NCBI GenBank assembly: GCA_046757925.1
Contig: JBHHZE010000072.1
Span: 1 to 13,858, forward strand
Direction: 5' to 3'
Source: JAZDCZ01 sp046757925
Lineage (GTDB): Bacteria; Gemmatimonadota; Gemmatimonadetes; Gemmatimonadales; GWC2-71-9
DNA length: 13,858 bases
A model generated the notes under the pieces. It made no database searches. It saw only the letters and a program-made list of their open reading frames with translations, and was not told where the DNA came from. Position numbers and translations under genes: made by a program. Shown here in pieces: positions 7,601-13,858 of this stretch (its first letter is position 1; each line of letters starts with the position of its first letter).

Positions 7601-7787
7601 CTTCCGACCGTCCGCCCCTGAAGGGACCGATATTGCGCCACTCCATGGCCTGGTAGAGGGTGGTATCGTACTGCGCTGCGCTCCCCTGCGCCGCAACGCT
7701 CCAATTGAACAAAACTGCGGCAGCAACTGTGAGCGTTGCGAGCCGCGAAACACGTGTCGGGGACCCGACTACTTCACCTGGCGTCAT
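4617..7787 (-). CDS. Large secreted VPS10/sortilin-like Asp-box (BNR) repeat protein, paralogue 1
   Basis: From the ATG at 7787 this is a 1056-residue exported protein with a signal peptide (hydrophobic core about 16-33, cleavage probably near AAQ). About two thirds is a beta-propeller type region with at least ten Asp-box motifs S/T-x-D-x-G-x-T/S-W, for example KTTDAGITW, KSTDAGKTW, RSKDGGETW, KSTDGGDNW and LTRDGGATW. The propeller region ends at FWILDDLSPLQQLTDEV. It is followed by a beta-sandwich-like segment (LNLVVWDLRHEAP, KPGNYTARLTV) and a helical C-terminus. Such proteins are often annotated as glycosyl hydrolase or VPS10 domain proteins, but no catalytic residues are established and the substrate is unknown. 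The start is chosen by a GGAGA ribosome binding site (7799-7795) and an ATGA overlap with the deacetylase stop. The frame is open to 7853, but that would lack a clean signal peptide. The mature protein has no cysteine. It is the last gene of the que operon. Confidence 0.88.
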   Translation of the reverse strand: MTPGEVVGSPTRVSRLATLTVAAAVLFNWSVAAQGSAAQYDTTLYQAMEWRNIGPFRGGRSEAVAGVPSDNLTYYFGGTGGGVWKTTDAGITWTNISDGFFKTGSVGAIAVAGSDPNVVYVGMGEHAVRGVTTSHGDGVYKSTDAGKTWKHLGLDRTRAISRIRVHPHNPDLVYVAAQGAPYGPTEERGIYRSKDGGETWDLVLHVDETTGASDLAMDRTNPRILYAAFWDHLRRPWVVRSGGPGSAIYKSTDGGDNWEKLTKGLPSLMGKVSVDVSPANPERVWAIVEADSGGLFRSDDAGKSWKRLNSERVLRARAWYYIEVFADPQDEETVYVLNAPVLRSIDGGKTFTQIPIAHGDTHDLWINPNDNRILINANDGGATISFNGGKTWSTQENQPTAQFYRVNTDHRFPYWLYAGQQDNSSVAIASRTTDNVGIGWKDWFDAGGGEAAYVAFDPDNPVLLYATDIQGVITELDTRTKDRRSIQAYPFFGLGMDPVDMRYRFNWNAPVITSPHDPKVIYHAGNKLLRSDDRGATWTEMSPDLTRNEQDKQGKGGVPITNEAAGGEVYNTIFYVTESPLAQGTIWTGSDDGLVHLTRDGGATWEDVTPKDVGVAMINSIEASPHDAGSAYLAVTKYKFNDFTPHIYKTSNYGKSWKEIVSGIKQAAWVRVVREDPVRRGLLYAGTETGAYVSFDDGGRWQSLQLNLPIVPITDLKVEQNDLVAATQGRAFWILDDLSPLQQLTDEVASSSVHLFQPARTYRVGGGTADRPRLGKNPPNGARLFYSLARVPDSTVTLEILDGGGRVVRAFDSDTTKKRAAGAAKPISVRAGLNLVVWDLRHEAPPPIEGLNLGFFGGQGYRVKPGNYTARLTVSGAVQTRSFEVAPDPRLDPGVADYDATDEFLQRLNARIVELHQSVARLESVRGQIENLVGRVKDLADGEEIANSGKTLGDSMRAVEERLVQFKRKTPQDIVNFPPQLNMQLTTLMGNVDGTDYAPRAGAIERLNDLSAEWARVKVLVDELLGPELDKFNGMIRDKGVGGVILPRKKKPNAVS

Positions 7788-8761
7788 TGTGATTTCTCCG
7801 TTATCCGTGATCGCTTTACGTATTCCGCAGCGTCTCTGTGCGTGCCAAACCAAACGTCCCCCTTTTGCCTGATGTGGTCGATCAACTTTTCGAGTATCAC
7901 GATGCGGGACCGGTGTCCCACGTAGTGGGGATGCATGGTGAGCAGGAACATGGTTCCCTCTTCGTAGGCCTTGTCGAATTCGTCTATATACACCTGGAGC
8001 ACGTCACGCGGCGAACTATAGCGCGTCCCGAGCGGATTGGTCAGTGGCGCGTCATCCAAGATCCACTCGACCGGAAGCTCGACCAGTCCCGTCGGTTCGC
8101 CATCGGCGACGATTTCGTAGGGTCTGTCGTCGGCCATCAAAGAACTCTCGTAGGTGAATCCCAGATCCCGGATGATCGACAGCGTATTGTCACTCCAGTT
8201 CCACGACGGTGCACGGTACCCTACCGGCCGCTCGCCCGTGACATCCGTCAGATACTCGATCGCGCGCTCGAGCAACTCGCGTTCCTTGTCGGCGGACAGA
8301 TCGGTGTTTCTCTCGTGGACCCAGCCGTGAATGCCGAACTCATGCCGCCCGGAACGCCCGATCACGTCTGCCATTGCGGGATGGAGCTTGAGACTGATGG
8401 CCGGGATAAAGAATGTCGCCGGGATCTCGTTCTTGTCCAGCAGGTCCACCACGCGGCCCAGCCCGACACGCGCCCCATACTCACCCTGTGAAAGAGTCCC
8501 AATGGTAGGTTCGCCGAATCGCAGCCATATGGTTTCGTTATCGACGTCGAACGACAGCAGCACCGCTACTCTGGCGCCGCCGGGCCACTCGTCCGGTTGG
8601 AGACTTCTGCCGGCCCGCACCCGGTTGGCGGTTTCCATGAGCTGTTGCTCCGTCCACTCCCATCCCGGCAGCGGGGCGTCGTCATCGTCGTCCTCGCAAG
8701 CCGGCAACGTGAGGACACAAGCACACAGTACTGCGCGACCGCTCAGATTCCAGAACCTCAT
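7784..8761 (-). CDS. Polysaccharide deacetylase (CE4/NodB) lipoprotein, HpPgdA-like
   Basis: This 325-residue lipoprotein has a signal peptide with lipobox LPAC (Cys22) followed directly by an acidic run (EDDDDD, residues 23-28). The rest is a carbohydrate esterase 4 (NodB-type) domain, a metal-dependent deacetylase of N-acetylated glycans or related amides. Visible motifs are SFDVD (Asp72 and Asp74), the metal-binding HGWVH (His145 and His149), YRAPSW (182-187) and TMHPH (His277, His279). The pattern resembles the H. pylori PgdA/PuuE-type branch; peptidoglycan or another envelope polymer is the likely target, but this is inference. I chose the ATG at 8761, not the upstream frame opening at 9016, because it has a perfect AGGAGT ribosome binding site and starts exactly at the signal peptide. 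The gene starts 11 bases after queE and overlaps the next gene by four bases (ATGA). Confidence 0.9.
   Translation of the reverse strand: MRFWNLSGRAVLCACVLTLPACEDDDDDAPLPGWEWTEQQLMETANRVRAGRSLQPDEWPGGARVAVLLSFDVDNETIWLRFGEPTIGTLSQGEYGARVGLGRVVDLLDKNEIPATFFIPAISLKLHPAMADVIGRSGRHEFGIHGWVHERNTDLSADKERELLERAIEYLTDVTGERPVGYRAPSWNWSDNTLSIIRDLGFTYESSLMADDRPYEIVADGEPTGLVELPVEWILDDAPLTNPLGTRYSSPRDVLQVYIDEFDKAYEEGTMFLLTMHPHYVGHRSRIVILEKLIDHIRQKGDVWFGTHRDAAEYVKRSRITEKSQ
7795..7799 (-). promoter_or_regulatory. Ribosome binding site of VPS10-like paralogue 1
   Basis: GGAGA on the minus strand lies seven bases before the ATG at 7787. It is inside the end of the deacetylase gene and decides the start of the 1056-residue protein. 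Confidence 0.7.
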
Positions 8762-8767
8762 GTTGTG

Positions 8768-8773
8768 ACTCCT
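8768..8773 (-). promoter_or_regulatory. Ribosome binding site of the deacetylase, overlapping the queE stop
   Basis: On the minus strand the queE stop TAA (8775-8773) runs into AGGAGT, reading TAAGGAGT, six bases before the ATG at 8761. This decides the start and suggests translational coupling to queE. Confidence 0.8.
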
Positions 8774-9414
8774 TATGGTATTCCTAAGATTTTGTGCATC
8801 TGGAGACTCAAGCGCCAGCGTGGATGCTCCAAGCAATACTCGGCAGCAAGTTCGGTATTGCGTTTCGTGTTGGGACCATCCATCGGCTGTAAGAAGAAGT
8901 GGGTGAAGTCGAGTCCATAGTATTGGTCGGGGCTCGCGCCCACCTGGGGATACACCAGCTTGAGCTCGTCGCCGGAACGCTGGACCAGCGATGCACCTGC
9001 CTTGGGACTCACGCATACCCAGTCCACACCCCGCGGCAACGCAACGGTGCCGTTGGTCTCTATCGCCACCTCGAAGTCGTGGGCATGAAGAGCGTCCAGC
9101 AACGGTGCGTCCAACTGAAGCGCCGGTTCACCCCCGGTCAGCACCACCAGTCGACTATTCGACTGCGCATCGTTGCGGGGCCACTTGTCCGCAACCGCCG
9201 ACGCAAGAGCATCGGCTGTCGCAAACCTTCCGCCACCCGGCCCATCCGTCCCCACAAAATCCGTGTCACAAAACCTGCACACGGCGGTCGCACGGTCTTC
9301 TTCTCGTCCCGACCACAGATTGCAGCCCGCGAATCGTAGAAACACCGCCGGGCGCCCGGTGTTGGCGCCCTCTCCCTGGAGTGTAAAGTAGATCTCCTTA
9401 ACGGAGAAGGTCAT
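8773..9414 (-). CDS. queE: 7-carboxy-7-deazaguanine (CDG) synthase QueE
   Basis: This 213-residue radical SAM enzyme converts 6-carboxy-tetrahydropterin (CPH4) to CDG, the ring contraction step of the queuosine/7-deazaguanine pathway. The N-terminus (KEIYFTLQGEG, residues 6-16) is the typical QueE opening. The cluster-binding cysteines are Cys31, Cys46 and Cys49, spaced CX14CX2C instead of the canonical CX3CX2C; this longer spacing is known from the structurally studied Burkholderia multivorans QueE. TGGEP at 93-97 is the SAM-binding motif, with ETNGTV and VSPK further on. I chose the ATG at 9414, which overlaps the queC stop as ATGA, over the frame opening at 9495, because the family N-terminus begins here. 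No strong Shine-Dalgarno sequence precedes it, which fits coupling to queC translation. Confidence 0.95.
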   Translation of the reverse strand: MTFSVKEIYFTLQGEGANTGRPAVFLRFAGCNLWSGREEDRATAVCRFCDTDFVGTDGPGGGRFATADALASAVADKWPRNDAQSNSRLVVLTGGEPALQLDAPLLDALHAHDFEVAIETNGTVALPRGVDWVCVSPKAGASLVQRSGDELKLVYPQVGASPDQYYGLDFTHFFLQPMDGPNTKRNTELAAEYCLEHPRWRLSLQMHKILGIP

Positions 9415-10112
9415 AACGTGGCGTCGGCCTTCTTTCTGTATGGAGCCGGATCCACAGCGCCGGCCTCGGCAAACCCCTTGAGCCTGAGCAGGCAAGCGTC
9501 ACATTCGCCACAGGCAACTCCATCCGACGAGGGATCGTAGCAGCTGATCGTTAGGGCGTAGTCTACGCCCAGCTCGAGACCACGCCGAATGATCTCCCGC
9601 TTCGAGAGTTCGATGAGTGGAGTGTGGATCGTCAGATTCTGCCGCCCTTCGACACCGGCTTTGGTTGCGAGATCGGCCATGCGCTGGTAGGCGGCGATGT
9701 ACTCCGGGCGACAGTCGGGGTATCCACTATAGTCCAGCGCATTGACACCAATGAAAATGTCACATGCACCCAGCACCTCGCCCCACGCGAGCGCGAAAGA
9801 CAAGAAAATCGTGTTGCGCGCCGGAACGTAGGTCGAGGGAATGCCGTCCCCAATAGCTTCCAGCGACCTCCCCTTGGGCACCGTACCTTCGCCCGTGAGC
9901 GCCGATCCTCCGAATTCCCTCAGATCGATTTGGGTAACCCGGTGCTGCACTACACCGGATCGCTGCGCGATTCGGCGGGCTGCATCTATCTCCACCGCGT
10001 GACGCTGCCCATAGCGGAACGTCAGCGCGTAGAGAGCAAAGCCCTCGGACTTTGCCACGGCAAGTGTGGTGGTGGAATCGAGACCACCGCTCAACAAGAC
10101 AACGGCCTTCAT
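9411..10112 (-). CDS. queC: 7-cyano-7-deazaguanine (preQ0) synthase QueC
   Basis: This 233-residue ATP-dependent enzyme converts CDG and ammonia to preQ0 through an amide intermediate. The PP-loop SGGLDST (residues 8-14) binds ATP. YVPARNTIFLS at 95-105 is a family hallmark, and the C-terminal zinc site is Cys191, Cys201, Cys204 and Cys207 (SCYDP, then CGECDACLLR). Length and motif order are normal for QueC. It begins 15 bases after queF and overlaps queE by four bases, so the three genes are co-transcribed. QueD, which makes the QueE substrate, is not in this window. Confidence 0.97.
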   Translation of the reverse strand: MKAVVLLSGGLDSTTTLAVAKSEGFALYALTFRYGQRHAVEIDAARRIAQRSGVVQHRVTQIDLREFGGSALTGEGTVPKGRSLEAIGDGIPSTYVPARNTIFLSFALAWGEVLGACDIFIGVNALDYSGYPDCRPEYIAAYQRMADLATKAGVEGRQNLTIHTPLIELSKREIIRRGLELGVDYALTISCYDPSSDGVACGECDACLLRLKGFAEAGAVDPAPYRKKADATL

Positions 10113-10127
10113 CGTCCTACACTCGTA

Positions 10128-10529
10128 TCAGGATTTCCCCGCCGACCGACTCGCCTCAGCGATGATTGCGATGCCGCCGCGGACGTTTTGCGTCACCCTG
10201 ACGTCTACACGCCTCGGTGCAACGGCAAAGACGATATCGTCCGAGATTCGTGCAGCGATCGTTTCGCAGAACGCTCCCTCGTCGCGATACGACCAAAGAT
10301 AGTATTTCAGCGCACGGGACTCGAGACACAGACCGTCGGGTTCGTACGTTATGGTCACGGTCCCGAAATCAGGCTGTCCGGTGGCCGGGCACACAGAGGT
10401 GAACTCGCTGCACGTCAACACGATGTTCTGAACCGCGGGCGCCGGAAAGGCCGACGCCTTCAAGTACTCTCGAGCTGCTTGCGGACTTTCCGGCTTGGGC
10501 AATGGCCCATGTGCTGGGATCTGTGACAC
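10128..10529 (-). CDS. queF: NADPH-dependent preQ0 reductase QueF (unimodular type)
   Basis: This 133-residue enzyme reduces the nitrile of preQ0 to the amine of preQ1, the base inserted into tRNA by Tgt. It is the short, unimodular T-fold type. Catalytic Cys47 lies in EFTSVCPATGQPD, with the partner Asp54 seven residues later as in B. subtilis QueF (Cys55, Asp62). The family substrate motif appears as LESRALKYY (Glu70), and the second signature is YRDEGAFCE. Here Cys88 stands where B. subtilis has His96 next to the conserved Glu (Glu89 here). The start is a GTG at 10529 with GGAAGG (10543-10538) eight bases upstream. It is the first gene of the five-gene minus-strand run. Its presence implies the pathway serves tRNA queuosine; preQ0-only DNA modification systems do not need QueF. 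Confidence 0.93.
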   Translation of the reverse strand: MSQIPAHGPLPKPESPQAAREYLKASAFPAPAVQNIVLTCSEFTSVCPATGQPDFGTVTITYEPDGLCLESRALKYYLWSYRDEGAFCETIAARISDDIVFAVAPRRVDVRVTQNVRGGIAIIAEASRSAGKS

Positions 10530-10660
10530 GATCGCTACCTTCCGTCCGGGACTGGAATATACCTCAGCTCACACATCTCCACCCTCCCTCACTATCCGCC
10601 AATAATTCTCGTATCTTCCATCTTCCCAAAACCCGATTCGCTGCCGGGAGATTCATTACG
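10530..10660. promoter_or_regulatory. Divergent promoter region between queF and VPS10-like paralogue 2
   Basis: These 131 bases must carry promoters for both the que operon and paralogue 2. On the minus strand TATATT (10561-10556) could be a -10 box, giving a leader of about 20 bases to queF. On the plus strand TATCTT (10612-10617) is a weak candidate. Neither has a recognisable -35. Positions about 10563-10627 are strongly pyrimidine-rich on the plus strand. No preQ1 riboswitch pattern is visible on the queF side. Confidence 0.45.
10646..10650 (+). promoter_or_regulatory. Ribosome binding site of VPS10-like paralogue 2
   Basis: GGGAG lies ten bases before the ATG at 10661 and supports that start over the upstream in-frame ATG at 10502, which lies inside queF. 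Confidence 0.65.
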
Positions 10661-13600
10661 ATGTCATATTATCGCACGCCTGTCATACTGCTGACGCTGG
10701 TTGGACTCGCTGCGGTCGCCACCGCACAGGATCATGACAAACTCGATCCCAGTCTATGGAGCCAGTTAGAATACCGCCATATCGGCCCTGTGGGAAATCG
10801 AGTACCGGCGGTCACGGGGGTCCCGGGCGATCCCAACGTGTACTACATCGGCGGCGCATCGGGAGGAGTGTTCAAGTCGGTAGACGGTGGCGTCCACTGG
10901 AAACCCGTATTCGACGATCAGCCCGCAGCCTCCATCGGCTCTCTGGCCGTCGATCCCGTGAATCACAACGTCGTCTGGGCGGGTACGGGTGAGACATTTA
11001 TCCGCAGCAATGTCTCCATCGGGAACGGCATATACAAATCAACCGACGGTGGGAAGCACTGGACCAACATGGGGTTGGAGAAGACCGGCAGAATCGGCCG
11101 CATCGTGATCGACCCCACCGATCCCGACGTCGTGCTCGCGGCGGCTATGGGCCACCTCTATGGTCCGCAGGAGGAGCGGGGTGTGTTCAAAACCACGGAC
11201 GGTGGAGCCACTTGGAAACGTGTGCTGTTTGTAGATGAGAATACAGGCGCGTCGGACCTCGTCATGGATCCCAACAACCCCAAGATCCTCTTTGCCGGCA
11301 TGTGGCAGATGGTGATACATACCTGGGGCAGAGAGAGCGGCGGACCTGGAAGCGGGCTGTACATGTCGCGCGACGGAGGCGATACGTGGAATCACCTCAC
11401 GGGCCACGGACTGCCGAAACCACCCCTCGGTAAGATCGGCATCGCCATGTCGGCCGACAATTCCGAAAGAGTATACGCACTCATAGAAACCAACTCCAAC
11501 AGGGACTTCGCCGAACTCGACGATCATCAAGGAGTGCTCTGGAGATCCGACGACGGTGGTGATTCCTGGCGCATGGTGAACGGCGACCACACCCTGGCCC
11601 AGCGGCCGCTCTATTACACTCGTGCCGTTGCCGCGCCGGACGATCAAGACGAGATCCATTTCCTCTCCACCGCGTACACCACTTCACTGGACGGTGGTTT
11701 GACCATCGAACGGGGCAGCGCGGGCGGAGACAATCACGATATGTGGATAGACCCGCTGCTGCCCGACCGGATGATCGTGGGTCACGACGGTGGGGTCAGC
11801 ATCTCAACGAATAGAGGGAAGAGCTGGATGAAACCGCGGCTCCCCGTTGCGCAGATGTATCACGTCTACACCGACAACCGGATTCCTTATTATGTGTACG
11901 GGAATCGGCAAGACGGGGCTTCCCACCGCGGTCCCAGTAACAGCCTGACCCGTGGTGCGATACCAATCGGCGCGTGGCAATCGGTTGGGGGATGTGAATC
12001 GGGCTTTGCCGTTCCCGATCCGGTCGATAACAACATCACGTACTCGGGCTGCTACGAGGGCATACTCGACCGCTTCGATTTGCGGACCGGACACAGCCGC
12101 ACCATCAGCGTTTGGCCCGACAACCCCGAGGGCTGGCCAGCCGCGGAACTCGAGTACCGCTTTCAGTGGACTTTTCCGATCGCCATTTCGCCACACGATC
12201 ACACGACCGTCTATGTAGGCAGCCAACACGTTCACCGCACCAATGACGGTGGGTATAGTTGGACGGTGATCAGCCCCGACCTGACGACCGGCGACAAGAG
12301 CAAACAGGAAAAAACCGGCGGGCTCACGCCGGACGACTCGAGTCCAACCTACGCCGCGGTGCTCTTCGCCATCGCAGAATCTCCCGTGGAAGAAGGATTG
12401 ATATGGGCGGGCTCCAATGACGGATTGCTCCACGTTACGCGCGACGGCGGCGCCAACTGGACGAACGTAACCGACAATATTCCCAATCTTCCACCCTGGG
12501 GCACCGTGAGCAACATAGAGCCATCGCGTTACGATGCGGGAACGTGCTACATAACCGTGGACCTCCATCAGGTCAACAACACCGACCCATTCGTATACAA
12601 GACGACCAATTACGGGAAGTCGTGGAAGTCGATCAGCTCCGACATCCCACACAGCGTGTTCAGTTACGCACATGTAGTGCGTGAAGATCCGGTGCGCAAA
12701 GGCATGCTGTACCTGGGCACCGAAAACAGTCTCTACGTGTCGTTCGACGATGGAGCGCACTGGGTTGTGCTGCAGTCGAACCTGCCCCACGCACCGGTGT
12801 CGTGGCTCACCATCCAGGAGCACTTCAACGACCTGGTGGTGAGCACATACGGTAGAGGCTTCTGGATACTGGACGACATAACCCCGCTGCAGCAGCTGAC
12901 GGACGACGTGCTGTCGTCGGACGTTCACCTCTTCACTCCACGACCGGCCTACCGCTTTAGAAACAAGGCGGCGGCAGTGAGCCAGCCGGGCGATCCGGGA
13001 GCCGGACGGAATCCGCAATACGGAGCGTCGATCCACTACTACTTGAGAGCGCAACCCGACGACAGCGTGGCGGTCGCCATTCTGGACCGGAACGGCACGG
13101 TGGTAAAGAAACTCGACTCCGTACCCAACGACTCAGGCATCAACCGCACATATTGGGATCTGAGATACGAAGCATCCAAGACACCACGTATGCGCACCAA
13201 GGTGTTGGAGCACTCTCACGTACCGATTGGCGATGACGGTTGGCGGCCGGCTGGTGAGGTCGGCCGCGTCGCGCCACTCGCGGCGCCGGGACAGTACACG
13301 GTGCACCTGAAGGTGGGAGATGAGGAGTACACACAGCCGCTGCAGGTCCTCAAGGATCCCAACTCGGCCGGAAGTGTCGCGGACATCGAGCAACAGGTAT
13401 CGGTTCTGCTCGAGTTGCGCGAGGAAGCCGATTCGGTAGTGGGCCTCATCGACCGGATCGAATCCGTGCGTCACCAGATCTACGAATTGAAGGACCGCTT
13501 GCGAGACAGGGACGATGGATCGGAGGTCTCAGCTTCGGGAGACGCGATCGACCGCAAGCTGATCGACTTGGAAATGAAACTCACCGACCTGAGAATGTCT

Positions 13601-13858
13601 GGGGGTCTCGCGGGTCAGGACCGTCTTCGTTGGCCACGCCGGCTTTACGCCAAGATCACGAGCCTCGCCGGTTACATAGGAAGCTCCGACTTTGTCCCGA
13701 CCACCCAGGAGATCGAGGTCCACGAACGCTACAAAGTGCTGCTCGAACAGTATCTGGACAGCTTTGCGACCATAGAACGCGAGGATCTCGCAAGCTTCAA
13801 CAGGCTCCTGAGTCAAAAGGACATCACGAACATAATCAGCGACGAGGACGGTTCGTGA
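10661..13858 (+). CDS. Large secreted VPS10/sortilin-like Asp-box (BNR) repeat protein, paralogue 2
   Basis: This 1065-residue exported protein has a clean signal peptide (about residues 1-22, cleavage after ATA). It has the same architecture as the protein at 4617-7787: a long Asp-box propeller region (KSVDGGVHW, KSTDGGKHW, KTTDGGATW, MSRDGGDTW, RSDDGGDSW, RTNDGGYSW, VTRDGGANW and others), the conserved closing segment FWILDDITPLQQLTDDV, a beta-sandwich-like part (TYWDLRYEA, PGQYTVHLKV) and a helical, coiled-coil-rich C-terminus. The two are clear paralogues; for instance YKTTNYGKSW here against YKTSNYGKSW, and VVREDPVRKG against VVREDPVRRG. Unlike paralogue 1 it has three cysteines in the propeller region (445, 464, 629). 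Its function is unknown; 'glycosyl hydrolase' labels for the family are unproven. The ATG at 10661 is chosen for its ribosome binding site and signal peptide. The stop TGA is the last codon of the window, so the gene is complete. Confidence 0.88.
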   Translation: MSYYRTPVILLTLVGLAAVATAQDHDKLDPSLWSQLEYRHIGPVGNRVPAVTGVPGDPNVYYIGGASGGVFKSVDGGVHWKPVFDDQPAASIGSLAVDPVNHNVVWAGTGETFIRSNVSIGNGIYKSTDGGKHWTNMGLEKTGRIGRIVIDPTDPDVVLAAAMGHLYGPQEERGVFKTTDGGATWKRVLFVDENTGASDLVMDPNNPKILFAGMWQMVIHTWGRESGGPGSGLYMSRDGGDTWNHLTGHGLPKPPLGKIGIAMSADNSERVYALIETNSNRDFAELDDHQGVLWRSDDGGDSWRMVNGDHTLAQRPLYYTRAVAAPDDQDEIHFLSTAYTTSLDGGLTIERGSAGGDNHDMWIDPLLPDRMIVGHDGGVSISTNRGKSWMKPRLPVAQMYHVYTDNRIPYYVYGNRQDGASHRGPSNSLTRGAIPIGAWQSVGGCESGFAVPDPVDNNITYSGCYEGILDRFDLRTGHSRTISVWPDNPEGWPAAELEYRFQWTFPIAISPHDHTTVYVGSQHVHRTNDGGYSWTVISPDLTTGDKSKQEKTGGLTPDDSSPTYAAVLFAIAESPVEEGLIWAGSNDGLLHVTRDGGANWTNVTDNIPNLPPWGTVSNIEPSRYDAGTCYITVDLHQVNNTDPFVYKTTNYGKSWKSISSDIPHSVFSYAHVVREDPVRKGMLYLGTENSLYVSFDDGAHWVVLQSNLPHAPVSWLTIQEHFNDLVVSTYGRGFWILDDITPLQQLTDDVLSSDVHLFTPRPAYRFRNKAAAVSQPGDPGAGRNPQYGASIHYYLRAQPDDSVAVAILDRNGTVVKKLDSVPNDSGINRTYWDLRYEASKTPRMRTKVLEHSHVPIGDDGWRPAGEVGRVAPLAAPGQYTVHLKVGDEEYTQPLQVLKDPNSAGSVADIEQQVSVLLELREEADSVVGLIDRIESVRHQIYELKDRLRDRDDGSEVSASGDAIDRKLIDLEMKLTDLRMSGGLAGQDRLRWPRRLYAKITSLAGYIGSSDFVPTTQEIEVHERYKVLLEQYLDSFATIEREDLASFNRLLSQKDITNIISDEDGS

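Noticed and set aside
6558..7925. 455-residue plus-strand open frame opposite VPS10-like paralogue 1
   Set aside because: It has no recognisable domain, no ribosome binding site that I can see, and lies fully across a gene with clear motifs. It is a shadow frame.
8762..9016. N-terminal extension of the deacetylase into queE
   Set aside because: The extension has no family likeness, overlaps queE, and would bury the lipoprotein signal peptide 85 residues inside the protein.
9411..10529. 7-deazaguanine DNA modification (dpd-like) island
   Set aside because: Only queF, queC and queE are present. No DpdA/TgtA5-type transglycosylase or restriction genes are in the window, and QueF points to tRNA queuosine.
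10530..10660. preQ1 riboswitch in the queF leader
   Set aside because: Neither the small preQ1-I hairpin with an A-rich tail nor another known preQ1 aptamer pattern could be recognised by eye. A covariance-model search would settle it.
11804..13054. 416-residue minus-strand open frame opposite VPS10-like paralogue 2
   Set aside because: Same reason: antisense to a well-supported gene, with no motif or signal of its own.

Overview
The window is a compact, GC-rich bacterial chromosome segment with nine protein genes and no rRNA, tRNA, CRISPR array or transposase that I can see. Three things suggest a Gram-negative, diderm soil or sediment type bacterium: two very large secreted Asp-box (BNR/VPS10-like) proteins, a lipoprotein polysaccharide deacetylase, and the general style of the proteins. 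The two large Asp-box paralogues and the base composition make Gemmatimonadota (or a relative such as Acidobacteriota) my best guess. This is an inference from family knowledge, not a demonstrated assignment.

Layout. (1) Positions 1-61 hold an 8-bp tandem repeat into which the flotillin gene ends. (2) Positions 56-2236, minus strand: an NfeD/YuaF-like OB-fold membrane protein followed by a flotillin, a classic two-gene membrane-microdomain operon. (3) Positions 2237-2401: a divergent intergenic region with a G-quadruplex-forming motif and a possible leaderless start. (4) Positions 2402-3793, plus strand: a polytopic MOP-superfamily transporter whose segment layout resembles the ANKH family, followed by a likely intrinsic terminator. 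(5) Positions 3918-4601, plus strand: a small tail-anchored coiled-coil protein made of ten 11-residue repeats, each with one Trp. (6) Positions 4617-10529, minus strand: a tightly packed five-gene run, queF-queC-queE-polysaccharide deacetylase lipoprotein-VPS10-like protein, with two ATGA overlaps and one ribosome binding site overlapping a stop codon. (7) Positions 10661-13858, plus strand: a second VPS10-like paralogue, divergent from queF, whose stop codon is the last codon of the window.

How the genes work together. QueE, QueC and QueF catalyse three consecutive steps of queuosine precursor synthesis (CPH4 to CDG to preQ0 to preQ1). QueD and the later tRNA steps (Tgt, QueA, QueG/QueH) are not here. 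The two downstream genes encode exported envelope proteins, so the same transcript probably links tRNA modification with envelope maintenance. The two VPS10-like genes are head-to-head paralogues flanking the que block. The left-hand genes (NfeD, flotillin, transporter, tail-anchored coiled coil) are all membrane-associated. I see no clear defence system, phage or mobile island. The most unusual items are the Trp-hendecad protein, the G-quadruplex/leaderless promoter, the H/D-rich loop of the NfeD protein, the QueF active-site variant, and the que-deacetylase-VPS10 operon.
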